DNA of 9,290 bases from Lachnospiraceae bacterium (GCA_017613225.1 JAGAEH010000258.1:1-9290), one strand, 5' to 3'; numbered from the stretch's first letter, positions 1-6,766 are shown. The notes: a model not told the origin generated them from the letters alone. Numbers and translations: made by a program.

Positions 1-1265
1 CAGCCGCCGTACCACTTGCCCGCGTCGTCGGGGTCGTACTCCGCGGCGTAGGAGGAGGCCCAGCCGGAGCCGTACCGCTCCCAGAGCTTTTGGTTTTCCT
101 CTCTGGATGCGCCGCCGACGGAGATCCAGGTGCCCTCCCAGTAGCAGACGCCGATGCCGCCGGCGTCCGCCACCGCCTGGGTCACGTTCCGCAGGTTGTT
201 GACCTGGCCCTGCAGGCTGTAGGGATAGGGCTTTACGGTGGCGGAGTCGTCGGAGATGGTGTTGCCGGAGAAGTCGGAGTCCTCGCCGGTCCAGGCGTAG
301 GAGGTCTCCATGACCATGACCTTCTTGCCGTACTTGTCGGCGACCTGCTTCAGCACCTTCGTCAGGTTCTCCAGGGTCCCGTGCCAGTAGGGATAATAGG
401 AGGAGCCGAAGACGTCGTAGTCCAGCTCATAGATATGAAGATTGGAGGCATAGGTCGCGTAGGCGCCGCCCTCCGTATTGGCGAAGTGGACCGCCACCAG
501 CGCCTCGGGATAGACCTCCCGGACCGCCTTGGAGCCGGCGGACATCAGCTTGACGATGGCGGACCATTCCGTTTCGCCGCACATGGCGCCGTTGGTCTCG
601 TTGCCCACCTGGACCATGCCCACCTCGACGCCCGCGTCCTTCAGCTTCTGCAGGCTCTCGCGGGTGTAGGTCTCCAGAGCCGCGGTCTTGGCCTCCAGGT
701 CCATGTCCTTCCAGGCCTTGGGGACCATCTGCTTGCCCGGGTCCGCCCAAAAATCGGAATAGTGGAAGTCTACGATCAGCTTCAGGCCGTATTTCGCGGC
801 CCGGGTGCCGATCTGCACCGCCTTTTCGATGTCGTTGTTGCCGCCGCCGTAGCCGTGGCCCTCCCCGTCGTAGGGATCGTTCCACACGCGCACGCGGATG
901 TGGGTCACCCCGGCCTGGGCCAGGGTCTTGAACACGTCCTGGGGCTCCCCGTCAAAGCCGCGGTAGACCACGCCGCTCTCCTCCTCCGCGATCACGGAGG
1001 ATGCGTCCATGCCGAAGATGAAATCCTCCGGCAGATCCTCCACCTTCTTCACGTAAAGGCCGGTGGGGAAAGGCTCCGCCGGGAGAACGTTTTCCGGCGT
1101 CTCCGCCTCAGTGGGCTGTGCCTGGGTGGTCTCCCCGGCAGGCGCCGCGCTTTCCGCAGCAGTCACAGTGCCGCTCTCCTTGCTTTCCCCAGCCGGTTCC
1201 CCGCCGGAACAGGCGCAAAAAAGCAGCGCCAGTACAAGCGCGCTGATGATGATCTTTCTCTTCAT
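1..1265 (-). CDS. Arabinogalactan endo-beta-1,4-galactanase, GH53 lipoprotein (3' end beyond window)
   Basis: Probably cleaves internal beta-1,4-galactosidic bonds of galactan or type I arabinogalactan at the outer face of the cell membrane. The 421 visible residues start at ATG 1265, preceded by GGAGGAG. A lipoprotein signal ends at LFCAC, giving lipidated Cys19. A low-complexity Ser/Thr/Glu/Pro linker runs to about residue 60 and the catalytic (beta/alpha)8 domain follows. Family landmarks seen are FGMDASSV near residue 80, RVRVWNDPYDG, VGNETNG with the acid/base Glu223, and VMETSYAWT with the nucleophile Glu320. The family-typical end segment SYAAEYDPDDAGKWYGG lies at the window edge, so only the last part of the domain and any C-terminal module are missing. 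It starts 15 bases after the preceding membrane-protein gene and is probably the last known gene of that transcript. The family call is secure; the exact galactan substrate is inferred. Confidence 0.93.
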   Translation of the reverse strand, partial: MKRKIIISALVLALLFCACSGGEPAGESKESGTVTAAESAAPAGETTQAQPTEAETPENVLPAEPFPTGLYVKKVEDLPEDFIFGMDASSVIAEEESGVVYRGFDGEPQDVFKTLAQAGVTHIRVRVWNDPYDGEGHGYGGGNNDIEKAVQIGTRAAKYGLKLIVDFHYSDFWADPGKQMVPKAWKDMDLEAKTAALETYTRESLQKLKDAGVEVGMVQVGNETNGAMCGETEWSAIVKLMSAGSKAVREVYPEALVAVHFANTEGGAYATYASNLHIYELDYDVFGSSYYPYWHGTLENLTKVLKQVADKYGKKVMVMETSYAWTGEDSDFSGNTISDDSATVKPYPYSLQGQVNNLRNVTQAVADAGGIGVCYWEGTWISVGGASREENQKLWERYGSGWASSYAAEYDPDDAGKWYGG

Positions 1266-1280
1266 GGTCTCCTCCAAAAA

Positions 1281-1838
1281 CTATTGCAGTGAAAGCAGGG
1301 TGTCCGCGATCGCAAAGGCCGCCTCGTCCAGCTCTCCGCAGTGCACGGAGCTGATGCCGAAGCAAAGATAATAGTCCTCCGCCTCGCGGTCCCCGCCGGT
1401 ATAAGTGATATAGGAAGACGCCGCTCCCGTTTTGGAAGCCGCATCATAGATGCGCAGGCCGTAGGTCACGCCCTCATGGGAGACCGTCTCCCCCCGAACG
1501 GCGTAGGCCGCCGGAAGCGGAGCCAGGTTCTCGCTGTAGGACGGAATGTCCGAACCGCGGACGATGTACAGGTCGCCGCCGGCGATCTCCGCGTCGATGA
1601 ACATCAGATAGGAAAAAGCGTGGGCCTTCACCATCTTGATGCCCTCCGGCATGCTCTCCTCCAGCTTCACCGCCAGAGCCGGATCCTCCAGGGCCGGGAC
1701 GTCCGCGTAGAGCACCACCTTTTTCTCGGCGGTGGTATTGGTGATAAGGGTAAAGATCCACATCCAGAACAGGGTGGACAGGACCGCCCACAGCAGGTAT
1801 TTGGGGATGGAGGAAAAGAACCTTCTAACGTACTGCAT
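1281..1838 (-). CDS. Uncharacterised single-pass membrane protein upstream of the galactanase
   Basis: Function not recognised. From ATG 1838 it is 185 residues. There is a short basic N-terminus (MQYVRRFFSS) and one hydrophobic helix at about residues 13-33 (KYLLWAVLSTLFWMWIFTLI). A mixed alpha/beta domain of roughly 150 residues follows, predicted to be outside the cell by the positive-inside rule. That domain has strand-like KVVLYADVP and GDLYIVRG, plus FSYLMF. No catalytic or metal motif stands out. I chose 1838 rather than the in-frame ATG at 1862 because GGGAGG lies a normal distance upstream of 1838. The start overlaps the end of the preceding gene by 14 bases, which suggests translational coupling. 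The stop is 15 bases before the GH53 start. Accessory roles such as anchoring, folding or sensing for the galactanase are inferred only from this linkage. Confidence 0.8.
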   Translation of the reverse strand: MQYVRRFFSSIPKYLLWAVLSTLFWMWIFTLITNTTAEKKVVLYADVPALEDPALAVKLEESMPEGIKMVKAHAFSYLMFIDAEIAGGDLYIVRGSDIPSYSENLAPLPAAYAVRGETVSHEGVTYGLRIYDAASKTGAASSYITYTGGDREAEDYYLCFGISSVHCGELDEAAFAIADTLLSLQ

Positions 1839-2325
1839 CCTGCACCTCCCATGCCACGGCATAACCGTGGGCCGTGTAGACCGTCAGCCTGGCCGGCAGC
1901 GCCGGCAGAAGGCCCGTCTTTTTCGCGTTGATGTGGACGCGGTGGGTGCGCTCCCCGTCCCGGATCAGAAGGGTCTGCACCGTGATGCTCCGGCTGATGG
2001 AGACGCGCGCGGGATCCAGCGTGACCTCGCCGCTCACCGCCTCCCGGGGCTCATCCTTTAAATTGTTAAAATGGGCCAGTTCCCGCTTGCTGCCGCGGAT
2101 AAAGTGGACGTGACAAAAGATCACCGCCCAGCCTCCCAGCAGGCTGATGAGGCACACCCGCAGCTCCATGGCGGCCGCGTTGGCAGTGTTCGTCAGCACG
2201 CACAGCAAAACGCACACGACAAAGAGCAGCACCGCTGCCGCCGCCGTGAGGATGGTCCATGTTTTTGTTTTGCGCTCCAGCTTACCGGCCCCGTCGGCCG
2301 GGTAGAGCTCCGTTACGGTATTCAT
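1825..2325 (-). CDS. Uncharacterised two-helix membrane protein, first gene of the galactanase transcript
   Basis: Function not recognised. It is 166 residues from ATG 2325. Two hydrophobic helices are visible at about residues 22-45 (TWTILTAAAAVLLFVVCVLL) and 54-73 (ELRVCLISLLGGWAVIFCHV), joined by a short loop. Charge placement (KLERKTK before helix 1, RGSKR after helix 2) predicts both ends inside the cell. The last 85-90 residues look like a compact strand-rich domain with a repeated V-x-V pattern and GLLPALPARLTVYTAHGYAVAWEV near the end (quoted here as two adjoining parts of one segment). The frame stays open upstream to 2718, but that stretch crosses the promoter and the opposing amylase gene. 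There is no Shine-Dalgarno site before 2325, and the promoter places the transcript start at about the ATG, so this is probably a leaderless start. The 3' end overlaps the next gene by 14 bases. Confidence 0.75.
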   Translation of the reverse strand: MNTVTELYPADGAGKLERKTKTWTILTAAAAVLLFVVCVLLCVLTNTANAAAMELRVCLISLLGGWAVIFCHVHFIRGSKRELAHFNNLKDEPREAVSGEVTLDPARVSISRSITVQTLLIRDGERTHRVHINAKKTGLLPALPARLTVYTAHGYAVAWEVQDAVR

Positions 2326-2331
2326 GGGGAA

Positions 2332-2360
2332 ATAGTAGCACGGACACGGTCTGTTTTCAA
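2332..2360 (-). promoter_or_regulatory. Sigma-70-type promoter with extended -10 for the membrane protein/galactanase transcript
   Basis: On the minus strand TTGAAA (2360-2355) is followed by exactly 17 bases and then TACTAT (2337-2332). TGC directly before the -10 box gives an extended -10. The expected transcription start, about 7 bases on, is near 2325, which is the A of the ATG of the first gene. The motif match is seen in the sequence; activity is inferred. Confidence 0.7.
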
Positions 2361-2423
2361 GAAGCGGCGGCACTTTGAAAGAACGACGAAAGCCCTGCTT
2401 TTGATCGCTGCCTCCACTCCCTC

Positions 2424-2451
2424 TTGACAAGCCCCCGTCCGGACGTACAAT
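2424..2451 (+). promoter_or_regulatory. Sigma-70-type promoter of the GH13 gene
   Basis: A perfect -35 hexamer TTGACA (2424-2429) is separated by 16 bases from TACAAT (2446-2451). The expected start near 2458 gives a leader of about 28 bases carrying the GGAGG site at 2473-2477. The opposing promoter for the galactanase transcript lies about 65 bases away, so a regulator bound between them could act on both. I see no clear operator palindrome there. Confidence 0.7.
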
Positions 2452-2485
2452 AAAACCAGTTATATTTGAAACGGAGGTACCAGCC

Positions 2486-4189
2486 GTGAAAAAACTGACT
2501 TCTTTGCTGCTGATCGCAGCGCTGATGATAAGCATTACAGCCTGCTCGGGCGGGGTCGGCACGACGACGGCCGCGCCGGAGACCCCGGCCGTCACCGGAT
2601 CCGCGGAGACAGCCGCTCCTACCGAAGCTCCCACGGAGCCGGCCACGGAACCCCAGCCCGCGGAGGAGATCGCTCTGAAGGGCGACACGCTGAAGACCAG
2701 CTTCGTCTGCGAGGACAATTACCGGGTCTTTTACGAGATCTTCGTGGGCTCCTTCTCCGATTCCGACGGAGACGGCATCGGCGATCTTCGGGGCATCATC
2801 AACCGCATGGACTATTTGAACGACGGCGACCCCAACTCCGGCAAGAGCCTGGGGGTGGAGGGCCTGTGGCTGACACCGATCTTCACCTCTCCTTCCTATC
2901 ACAAGTACGACGTGCAGGACTATTACGAGGTGGATCCGGCCTTCGGCACCATGGAGGATTTGAAAGAACTGTTGAACCTGTGCCATGAGCGGAACGTGGA
3001 AGTGATCCTGGACCTGGTCATCAATCACACCGGCCGGCGCAACAAGTGGTTCTCCGACTTTGTGGTCGCCCGCAGGCAGGGTGATACGGCAAGCCCCTAC
3101 TACGATTTCTACAGCACCTGTTCCCAGAACGAGGCCTATCCCACGGGTCGTGTGTGGGAGAAGGTGGCCGGCACCGACATCTGCTATGAGTGCAATTTTT
3201 CCACGGACATGCCGGAGCTGAATTATGACAGCGAAAACGTGCGCCAGGCCGTGCTGGACGTGGCGAAGTACTATCTGGATCTGGGGGTGGACGGCTTCCG
3301 CTTTGACGCGGCCAAGTACGTGTATCTGGGGGACAACGCCGCCAGCGCTTCTTTCTGGGAGTGGTACATGGGCGAGCTGCGCAAGATCAAGCCGGACGTC
3401 TACGCCGTGGCGGAGGTCTGGGATGCGGACGGCATCACCGACATTTACTATCCCGCCATGGATTGCTTCGACTTTTCCGTGGCCACGGCTGGCGGACTGC
3501 TGGCGGAGACGGCCAATCACCGTGACGTGAGCCGCCTGACCGACTACGTGGACAGCTATCTTGATAACGTGACGTCCATGCGCGACGGCGCCATGATCGT
3601 GCAGTTCCTGTCCAATCACGACATGGACCGTGCCGCGGGCTTTCTGACGGAGGCCAGCGGCAACATGAAGGTAGCGGCCAACCTGTATCTGCTGGCGCCC
3701 GGATCGCCTTACATCTACTACGGCGAGGAACTGGGCATGCGGGGCTCCCGCGGCGGCGCGAACACCGACGCCAACCGGCGTCTGGCCATGCTGTGGGGCG
3801 ACGGCGACACCGTCAAAGATCCGGAAGGCACCACCTACAAGGCCTCCAGCCAGGTCCAGGCCACCGTGGCGGACCAGATCGCGGACGTGGACAGCCTGTA
3901 TACTTACTATAAAGAGCTGATCATGCTGCGCAAGGCCAATCCCGAGATCGCCCGGGGCGACTATGAACCCCTGGATCTGGGCAAGACGAAGGCCGGCGGC
4001 TTTGCGGCCACCTGGGAGGGAAGCACCGTCTACGTGATCCACAATACCACCACCGATCCCATCACAGTGGATCTGGATCAGGTGACCGGGGATGCACTTT
4101 CGATCTCCGCCTTTGTCGGCTGGAACGAAGCCGACTTAAACGGCACGATGCTCACCATCGGCGGCCAGACCAGCGTGATCCTGAAGTAA
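2486..4189 (+). CDS. Alpha-amylase family (GH13) lipoprotein glycoside hydrolase
   Basis: Predicted membrane-anchored extracellular enzyme that hydrolyses alpha-glucosidic bonds in starch-like glucans or maltooligosaccharides. It has 567 residues. The start is GTG 2486, 8 bases after GGAGG; no other start fits the signal peptide. The lipobox ITAC gives Cys20, followed by a Thr/Pro/Glu-rich linker to about residue 60. The GH13 barrel spans roughly 78-490. It shows the calcium-loop-like SDSDGDGIGDLRG (91-103), DLVINH (176-181), region V MPELN (242-246), GFRFDAAKY with nucleophile Asp274, AEVWD with acid/base Glu310, and FLSNHD with Asp379. A C-terminal beta domain of about 75 residues closes it. 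All catalytic residues are present. MPELN is close to the MPDLN signature of the intermediate group (GH13_36) between oligo-1,6-glucosidases and neopullulanases, so the precise specificity is open. Confidence 0.94.
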   Translation: MKKLTSLLLIAALMISITACSGGVGTTTAAPETPAVTGSAETAAPTEAPTEPATEPQPAEEIALKGDTLKTSFVCEDNYRVFYEIFVGSFSDSDGDGIGDLRGIINRMDYLNDGDPNSGKSLGVEGLWLTPIFTSPSYHKYDVQDYYEVDPAFGTMEDLKELLNLCHERNVEVILDLVINHTGRRNKWFSDFVVARRQGDTASPYYDFYSTCSQNEAYPTGRVWEKVAGTDICYECNFSTDMPELNYDSENVRQAVLDVAKYYLDLGVDGFRFDAAKYVYLGDNAASASFWEWYMGELRKIKPDVYAVAEVWDADGITDIYYPAMDCFDFSVATAGGLLAETANHRDVSRLTDYVDSYLDNVTSMRDGAMIVQFLSNHDMDRAAGFLTEASGNMKVAANLYLLAPGSPYIYYGEELGMRGSRGGANTDANRRLAMLWGDGDTVKDPEGTTYKASSQVQATVADQIADVDSLYTYYKELIMLRKANPEIARGDYEPLDLGKTKAGGFAATWEGSTVYVIHNTTTDPITVDLDQVTGDALSISAFVGWNEADLNGTMLTIGGQTSVILK

Positions 4190-4225
4190 GACCCTGGCTG
4201 TCAGCTTCGTCAGCAATCAGAACAC

Positions 4226-4304
4226 ACAGGGGAACACACAGGGACGGTCCTTTTGTGCTGCCGGCACGGCAGCACAAAAGGACCGTCCCTGTGTGTTCCC
4301 CTGT
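4226..4304. repeat. Perfect 38-bp inverted repeat with 3-base loop between convergent genes
   Basis: Bases 4226-4263 are the exact reverse complement of 4267-4304, with GCA between them. The arms run from ACAGGGGAAC inward to TGTGCTGCCG and contain GGGACGGTCCTTTTGTG. The right arm ends on the first base of the alkyltransferase stop codon (4304-4306, minus). The left edge carries a 12-base near-tandem repeat, AACACACAGGGG (4221-4232) then AACACACAGGGA (4233-4244). No T-run follows the stem on either strand, so it is not a textbook intrinsic terminator, though such a hairpin could stop or protect both converging transcripts. It looks like two head-to-head copies of a small mobile-type repeat. 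Confidence 0.92.
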
Positions 4305-4804
4305 TACTCCCGCTCATGTTTCAGCAGCCACCGCTTGATGTCCAGCCCGCAGTTATACCCGCCCAGGGTGCCGTGGGCCCCGATCACCCGGTGACAGGGG
4401 ATCAGAAGCAGGACCTTGTTGGAGGCCACCGCGCCGCCCACTGCCTGGGCGGCCATCTTTTCGATGCCGCGGCGCCTGGCGATCTCCCTCGCGATCTCGC
4501 CGTAGTTGATCACCTGTCCGTAGGGCACGGTGGTAATGATCCGCAGCACTTCTTTTCGGAATTCGGACCCGTCCAGATCCACAGGGATGGCGGAAGGATC
4601 CGGCCGCTTCCCGTCAAAATAGGCTCTGATCCAGGCCGCGGTCTCCCGGATCAGGGGCGTTTCGGCCCGCTGGGCCAGGTTCATGTCCACCGGCGCCTGC
4701 CTCGCGCGCGCGGCAAACCATATCGCTGTCACGGCTTCGTCAGCGGCGGCAATGGCCATCTCCCCGAAGGGCGTATCAAGATCATAGGAATGAACGTAAA
4801 GCAT
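4304..4804 (-). CDS. ogt: Methylated-DNA--protein-cysteine S-methyltransferase
   Basis: Suicidal DNA repair protein that moves the alkyl group from O6-alkylguanine (and O4-alkylthymine) in DNA to its own cysteine. From ATG 4804 it has 166 residues. An N-terminal RNase H-like domain (YDLDTPFGEMAIAAADEAVT) is followed by the C-terminal DNA-binding and catalytic domain (VPYGQVINYGEIA, AQAVGGAVASN, then LIPCHRVIG with acceptor Cys137). It ends with GGYNCGLDIKRWLLKHE, a variant of the usual GGY..G...K..LL tail. ATG 4804 is preferred over ATG 4819 because AAGGAG lies just upstream of it; 4819 falls at the predicted transcript start. Gln replaces the usual Arg of the RAVGG motif (the arginine finger of human AGT). 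It is convergent with the amylase gene and divergent from the reductase operon. The symbol follows the family; ogt versus an ada-like role cannot be separated here. Confidence 0.93.
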   Translation of the reverse strand: MLYVHSYDLDTPFGEMAIAAADEAVTAIWFAARARQAPVDMNLAQRAETPLIRETAAWIRAYFDGKRPDPSAIPVDLDGSEFRKEVLRIITTVPYGQVINYGEIAREIARRRGIEKMAAQAVGGAVASNKVLLLIPCHRVIGAHGTLGGYNCGLDIKRWLLKHERE

Positions 4805-4825
4805 GGGACTCCTTATCATGCTGCC

Positions 4826-4855
4826 AATATACCATTTTTCATAGTCTTTTGACAG
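4826..4855 (-). promoter_or_regulatory. Putative promoter of the alkyltransferase gene
   Basis: On the minus strand CTGTCA (4855-4850, 4 of 6 consensus) is 18 bases from TATATT (4831-4826), with TGG before the -10 giving an extended -10. The start would be near 4819, leaving a leader of about 15 bases that contains AAGGAG (4814-4809). It shares its -35 bases with the opposite-strand promoter. Confidence 0.5.
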
Positions 4856-4877
4856 AGATGCTTTCTGGTTTTATAAT
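4849..4877 (+). promoter_or_regulatory. Near-consensus sigma-70-type promoter of the reductase operon
   Basis: TTGACA (4849-4854), a 17-base spacer and TATAAT (4872-4877) match the housekeeping consensus at all twelve box positions. The expected start near 4884 gives a leader of about 26 bases before ATG 4910. Strong, largely constitutive transcription is inferred, unless a repressor acts over it. Confidence 0.85.
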
Positions 4878-4909
4878 GAAGTCAAGAACCACAGGAAAGG
4901 GACATCCCG

Positions 4910-6091
4910 ATGCAGTACCGCAAGGACAAATACGGAAACGACATATCGGCGCTGGGCTACGGCTGCATGCGCTTTACCACAAGCGGCGGAAAAGCGGACC
5001 TGGACAAGGCCGAAAAGGAGATCATGACGGCCTTCGAGGCCGGGGTCAACTACTACGACACCGCCTACGTCTACAGCGGAAACGAGGTGGCTTTAGGGAC
5101 CATCCTGCAGCGCACCGGCATCCGGGACAGGATCAAGATCGCCACGAAGCTGCCGCACTACCGGCTGAAGGACGGCGGCGACGATCCGGACCGCTTCTTT
5201 CTGGAGGAGCTGAAGCGCCTGCAGACGGATCACGTGGACTATTACCTGATGCACATGCTGAACGACGTGGCCGCCTGGGAGCGGCTGGTGCGGCTGGGTA
5301 TCATCGAGTGGATCGAAAAAAAGAAAGAGAGTGGCCAGATCCGTCAGATCGGCTTTTCCTACCACGGCAATTCGGATGATTTCTGCGGCCTTCTGGACGC
5401 CTACGACTGGGACTTCTGCCAGATCCAGTACAACTACCTGGACGAGACCAGCCAGGCGGGAGTCACGGGCCTGGCCCACGCCAGGGAAAAGGGCGTGCCG
5501 GTGGTCATCATGGAGCCTCTCCGGGGCGGCAGGCTGGTGAACGGTCTGCCCAGACAGGCGGTGGAGCGCTTCCGCAAGGCGGATCCGGACCGCAGCCCGG
5601 CGGAGTGGGGCCTGCGGTGGCTCTGGGACCAGGAGGGCATCACCTGCGTGCTCTCCGGCATGAATTCCCTGGAGATGGTGCGGGAAAACGTGCGCATCGC
5701 CGGGGACTGCGCCGCGGGAAGCCTGACGGAAGAGGACAGGGAAGTATTCGCGGACGTGTGCCGGATCATCCGGGAGAACGAACTGGTGGGCTGCACAGGC
5801 TGCCGCTACTGCATGCCCTGCCCGAAGGGCGTGGACATCCCCGGCGTCTTTTCCGTCTATAACCGCTTGAAGAGCGAAGGAAAATACACCGCCCTGCGGG
5901 AGTACATGAAGAACACCTGCCTGCGCCACGATTTTACCGGCGCGGGAAACTGCGTCGGCTGCGGCAAGTGCGAGCAGCACTGCCCTCAGCACATCCAGAT
6001 CCGGAAGGAACTGGAAAACGTCAGGAAAAAGCTGGAAGGCCCGGTGTTCAAGATCGCCAAAAAGGGCATGAGACTGATGTTCAAATATTGA
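4910..6091 (+). CDS. Aldo/keto reductase with C-terminal 2x[4Fe-4S] ferredoxin-like domain
   Basis: Predicted cytoplasmic oxidoreductase; substrate unknown. Residues 1-270 form the aldo/keto reductase barrel with the full catalytic tetrad: Asp50 and Tyr55 in YYDTAYVYSG, Lys80 in IATKLP, and His115 in YLMHML. The C-terminal part (about 285-365) adds two four-cysteine motifs, Cys295/298/301/304 followed by Pro and Cys351/354/358 with Cys348, which should hold two 4Fe-4S clusters. This fusion is a known subgroup of aldo/keto reductases in anaerobes; electron exchange with ferredoxin instead of, or as well as, NAD(P)H is inferred. ATG 4910 follows a weak AGGAAAGG site. The next gene begins 34 bases downstream on the same strand. 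The last 30 residues are basic (KIAKKGMRLMFKY). Confidence 0.92.
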   Translation: MQYRKDKYGNDISALGYGCMRFTTSGGKADLDKAEKEIMTAFEAGVNYYDTAYVYSGNEVALGTILQRTGIRDRIKIATKLPHYRLKDGGDDPDRFFLEELKRLQTDHVDYYLMHMLNDVAAWERLVRLGIIEWIEKKKESGQIRQIGFSYHGNSDDFCGLLDAYDWDFCQIQYNYLDETSQAGVTGLAHAREKGVPVVIMEPLRGGRLVNGLPRQAVERFRKADPDRSPAEWGLRWLWDQEGITCVLSGMNSLEMVRENVRIAGDCAAGSLTEEDREVFADVCRIIRENELVGCTGCRYCMPCPKGVDIPGVFSVYNRLKSEGKYTALREYMKNTCLRHDFTGAGNCVGCGKCEQHCPQHIQIRKELENVRKKLEGPVFKIAKKGMRLMFKY

Positions 6092-6125
6092 TCATACAGA
6101 AACGTCACATGATCAGGAGGGTACA

Positions 6126-6761
6126 ATGAAAGTTTTACTGGTTAACGGAAGCCCCCACAAAAACGGCAGCACCAACCGGGCGTTGGAGGAGATGAAGAAG
6201 ACCTTTGAGCAGGAAGGCCTGGAGGCGGAGATCTTCTGGATCGGCAACAAGCCGGTTTCCGGCTGCATTGCCTGCGGCGGCTGCGCGAAGACGGGACGCT
6301 GCGTGATCGATGACTGCGTCAATGAGTTTAAGGACAAGGCCTCGGAGGCAGACGGATTCGTTTTCGGCGCGCCGGTGCACTATGCCTCCAACGCCGGAAA
6401 CATGGCGTCCTTCATGGACCGCATCTTTTATTCCAACCGGGAGCGGGAACGCTACCGTCTGAAACCCGCCGCCTGTGTGGCCGTGTGCCGCAGGGCCGGC
6501 GCCGAACCCGCGCTGGAGCGCATGTCCAAGTATTTCAGCCTGGCGGAGATGCCGCTGATCAACGGATTCTACTGGAACGACATTTTCGGCCACAACGCAG
6601 CCGAGGTGGAGCAGGACCTGGAAGGCCTGCAGAATCTGCGCACCGTGGCCCGGAACATGGTGTACTACCTGAAGCTGCAGGAGGCCGGACGGGCAGCGGG
6701 CATTGAAATGCCGCAGCGGGAAGAACCACGGGTCTATACCAGCTTTTTCAGAAAAGGATAA
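6126..6761 (+). CDS. Flavodoxin-fold NADPH-dependent FMN reductase / iron-sulfur flavoprotein-like
   Basis: Predicted cytoplasmic FMN-binding redox protein of 211 residues. The phosphate-binding loop NGSPHKNGST (7-16) and the flavin-contact segment FGAPVHYASN (80-89) are typical of the family. After the second strand, Cys47, Cys50, Cys53 and Cys59 form C-x2-C-x2-C-x5-C, the compact motif that binds a 4Fe-4S cluster in archaeal and clostridial iron-sulfur flavoproteins; Cys64 follows. Many relatives carry only part of this motif, so cluster binding is likely but not certain. The start ATG 6126 has AGGAGG five bases upstream. It sits between the Fe-S aldo/keto reductase and a flavin reductase-like gene, which suggests a shared electron-transfer or detoxification role. 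The exact partner is unknown. Confidence 0.9.
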   Translation: MKVLLVNGSPHKNGSTNRALEEMKKTFEQEGLEAEIFWIGNKPVSGCIACGGCAKTGRCVIDDCVNEFKDKASEADGFVFGAPVHYASNAGNMASFMDRIFYSNRERERYRLKPAACVAVCRRAGAEPALERMSKYFSLAEMPLINGFYWNDIFGHNAAEVEQDLEGLQNLRTVARNMVYYLKLQEAGRAAGIEMPQREEPRVYTSFFRKG

Positions 6762-6766
6762 CGGAG

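Noticed and set aside
90..1292. 400-residue plus-strand frame across the galactanase region
   Set aside because: It is antisense to a clear GH53 protein, is rich in Gly/Val/Leu/His as expected from mirrored GC-rich codons, and has no ribosome site or recognisable domain.
2354..2470. TTTGAAA/TTTTCAA copies (about 2354, 2374, 2464) as a shared operator for the divergent glycosidase promoters
   Set aside because: The matches are short, AT-rich, irregularly spaced, and one is simply the -35 box; they do not form a convincing regulator palindrome.
2326..2718. N-terminal extension of the two-helix membrane protein to ATG 2718
   Set aside because: It would run through both divergent promoters and the start of the GH13 gene, and its sequence is a low-complexity antisense product.
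2357..4042. 561-residue minus-strand frame opposite the GH13 gene
   Set aside because: The plus strand encodes a complete GH13 enzyme with every catalytic motif. The antisense frame is a by-product of third-position GC bias and has no family features.
4221..4303. CRISPR-like array from the ACACAGGG and ACCGTCCC repeats
   Set aside because: There is one inverted pair and one short tandem repeat, with no regularly spaced direct repeats or spacers and no cas genes.
4226..4304. Treating the palindrome as an ordinary bidirectional intrinsic terminator
   Set aside because: The stem is far too long and perfect, it lacks a T-run on both strands, and it shares a core with a second hairpin. A terminating effect remains possible, but that does not explain its structure.
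5093..5992. 299-residue minus-strand frame inside the aldo/keto reductase gene
   Set aside because: Shadow of a well-supported gene; no start signal or domain.
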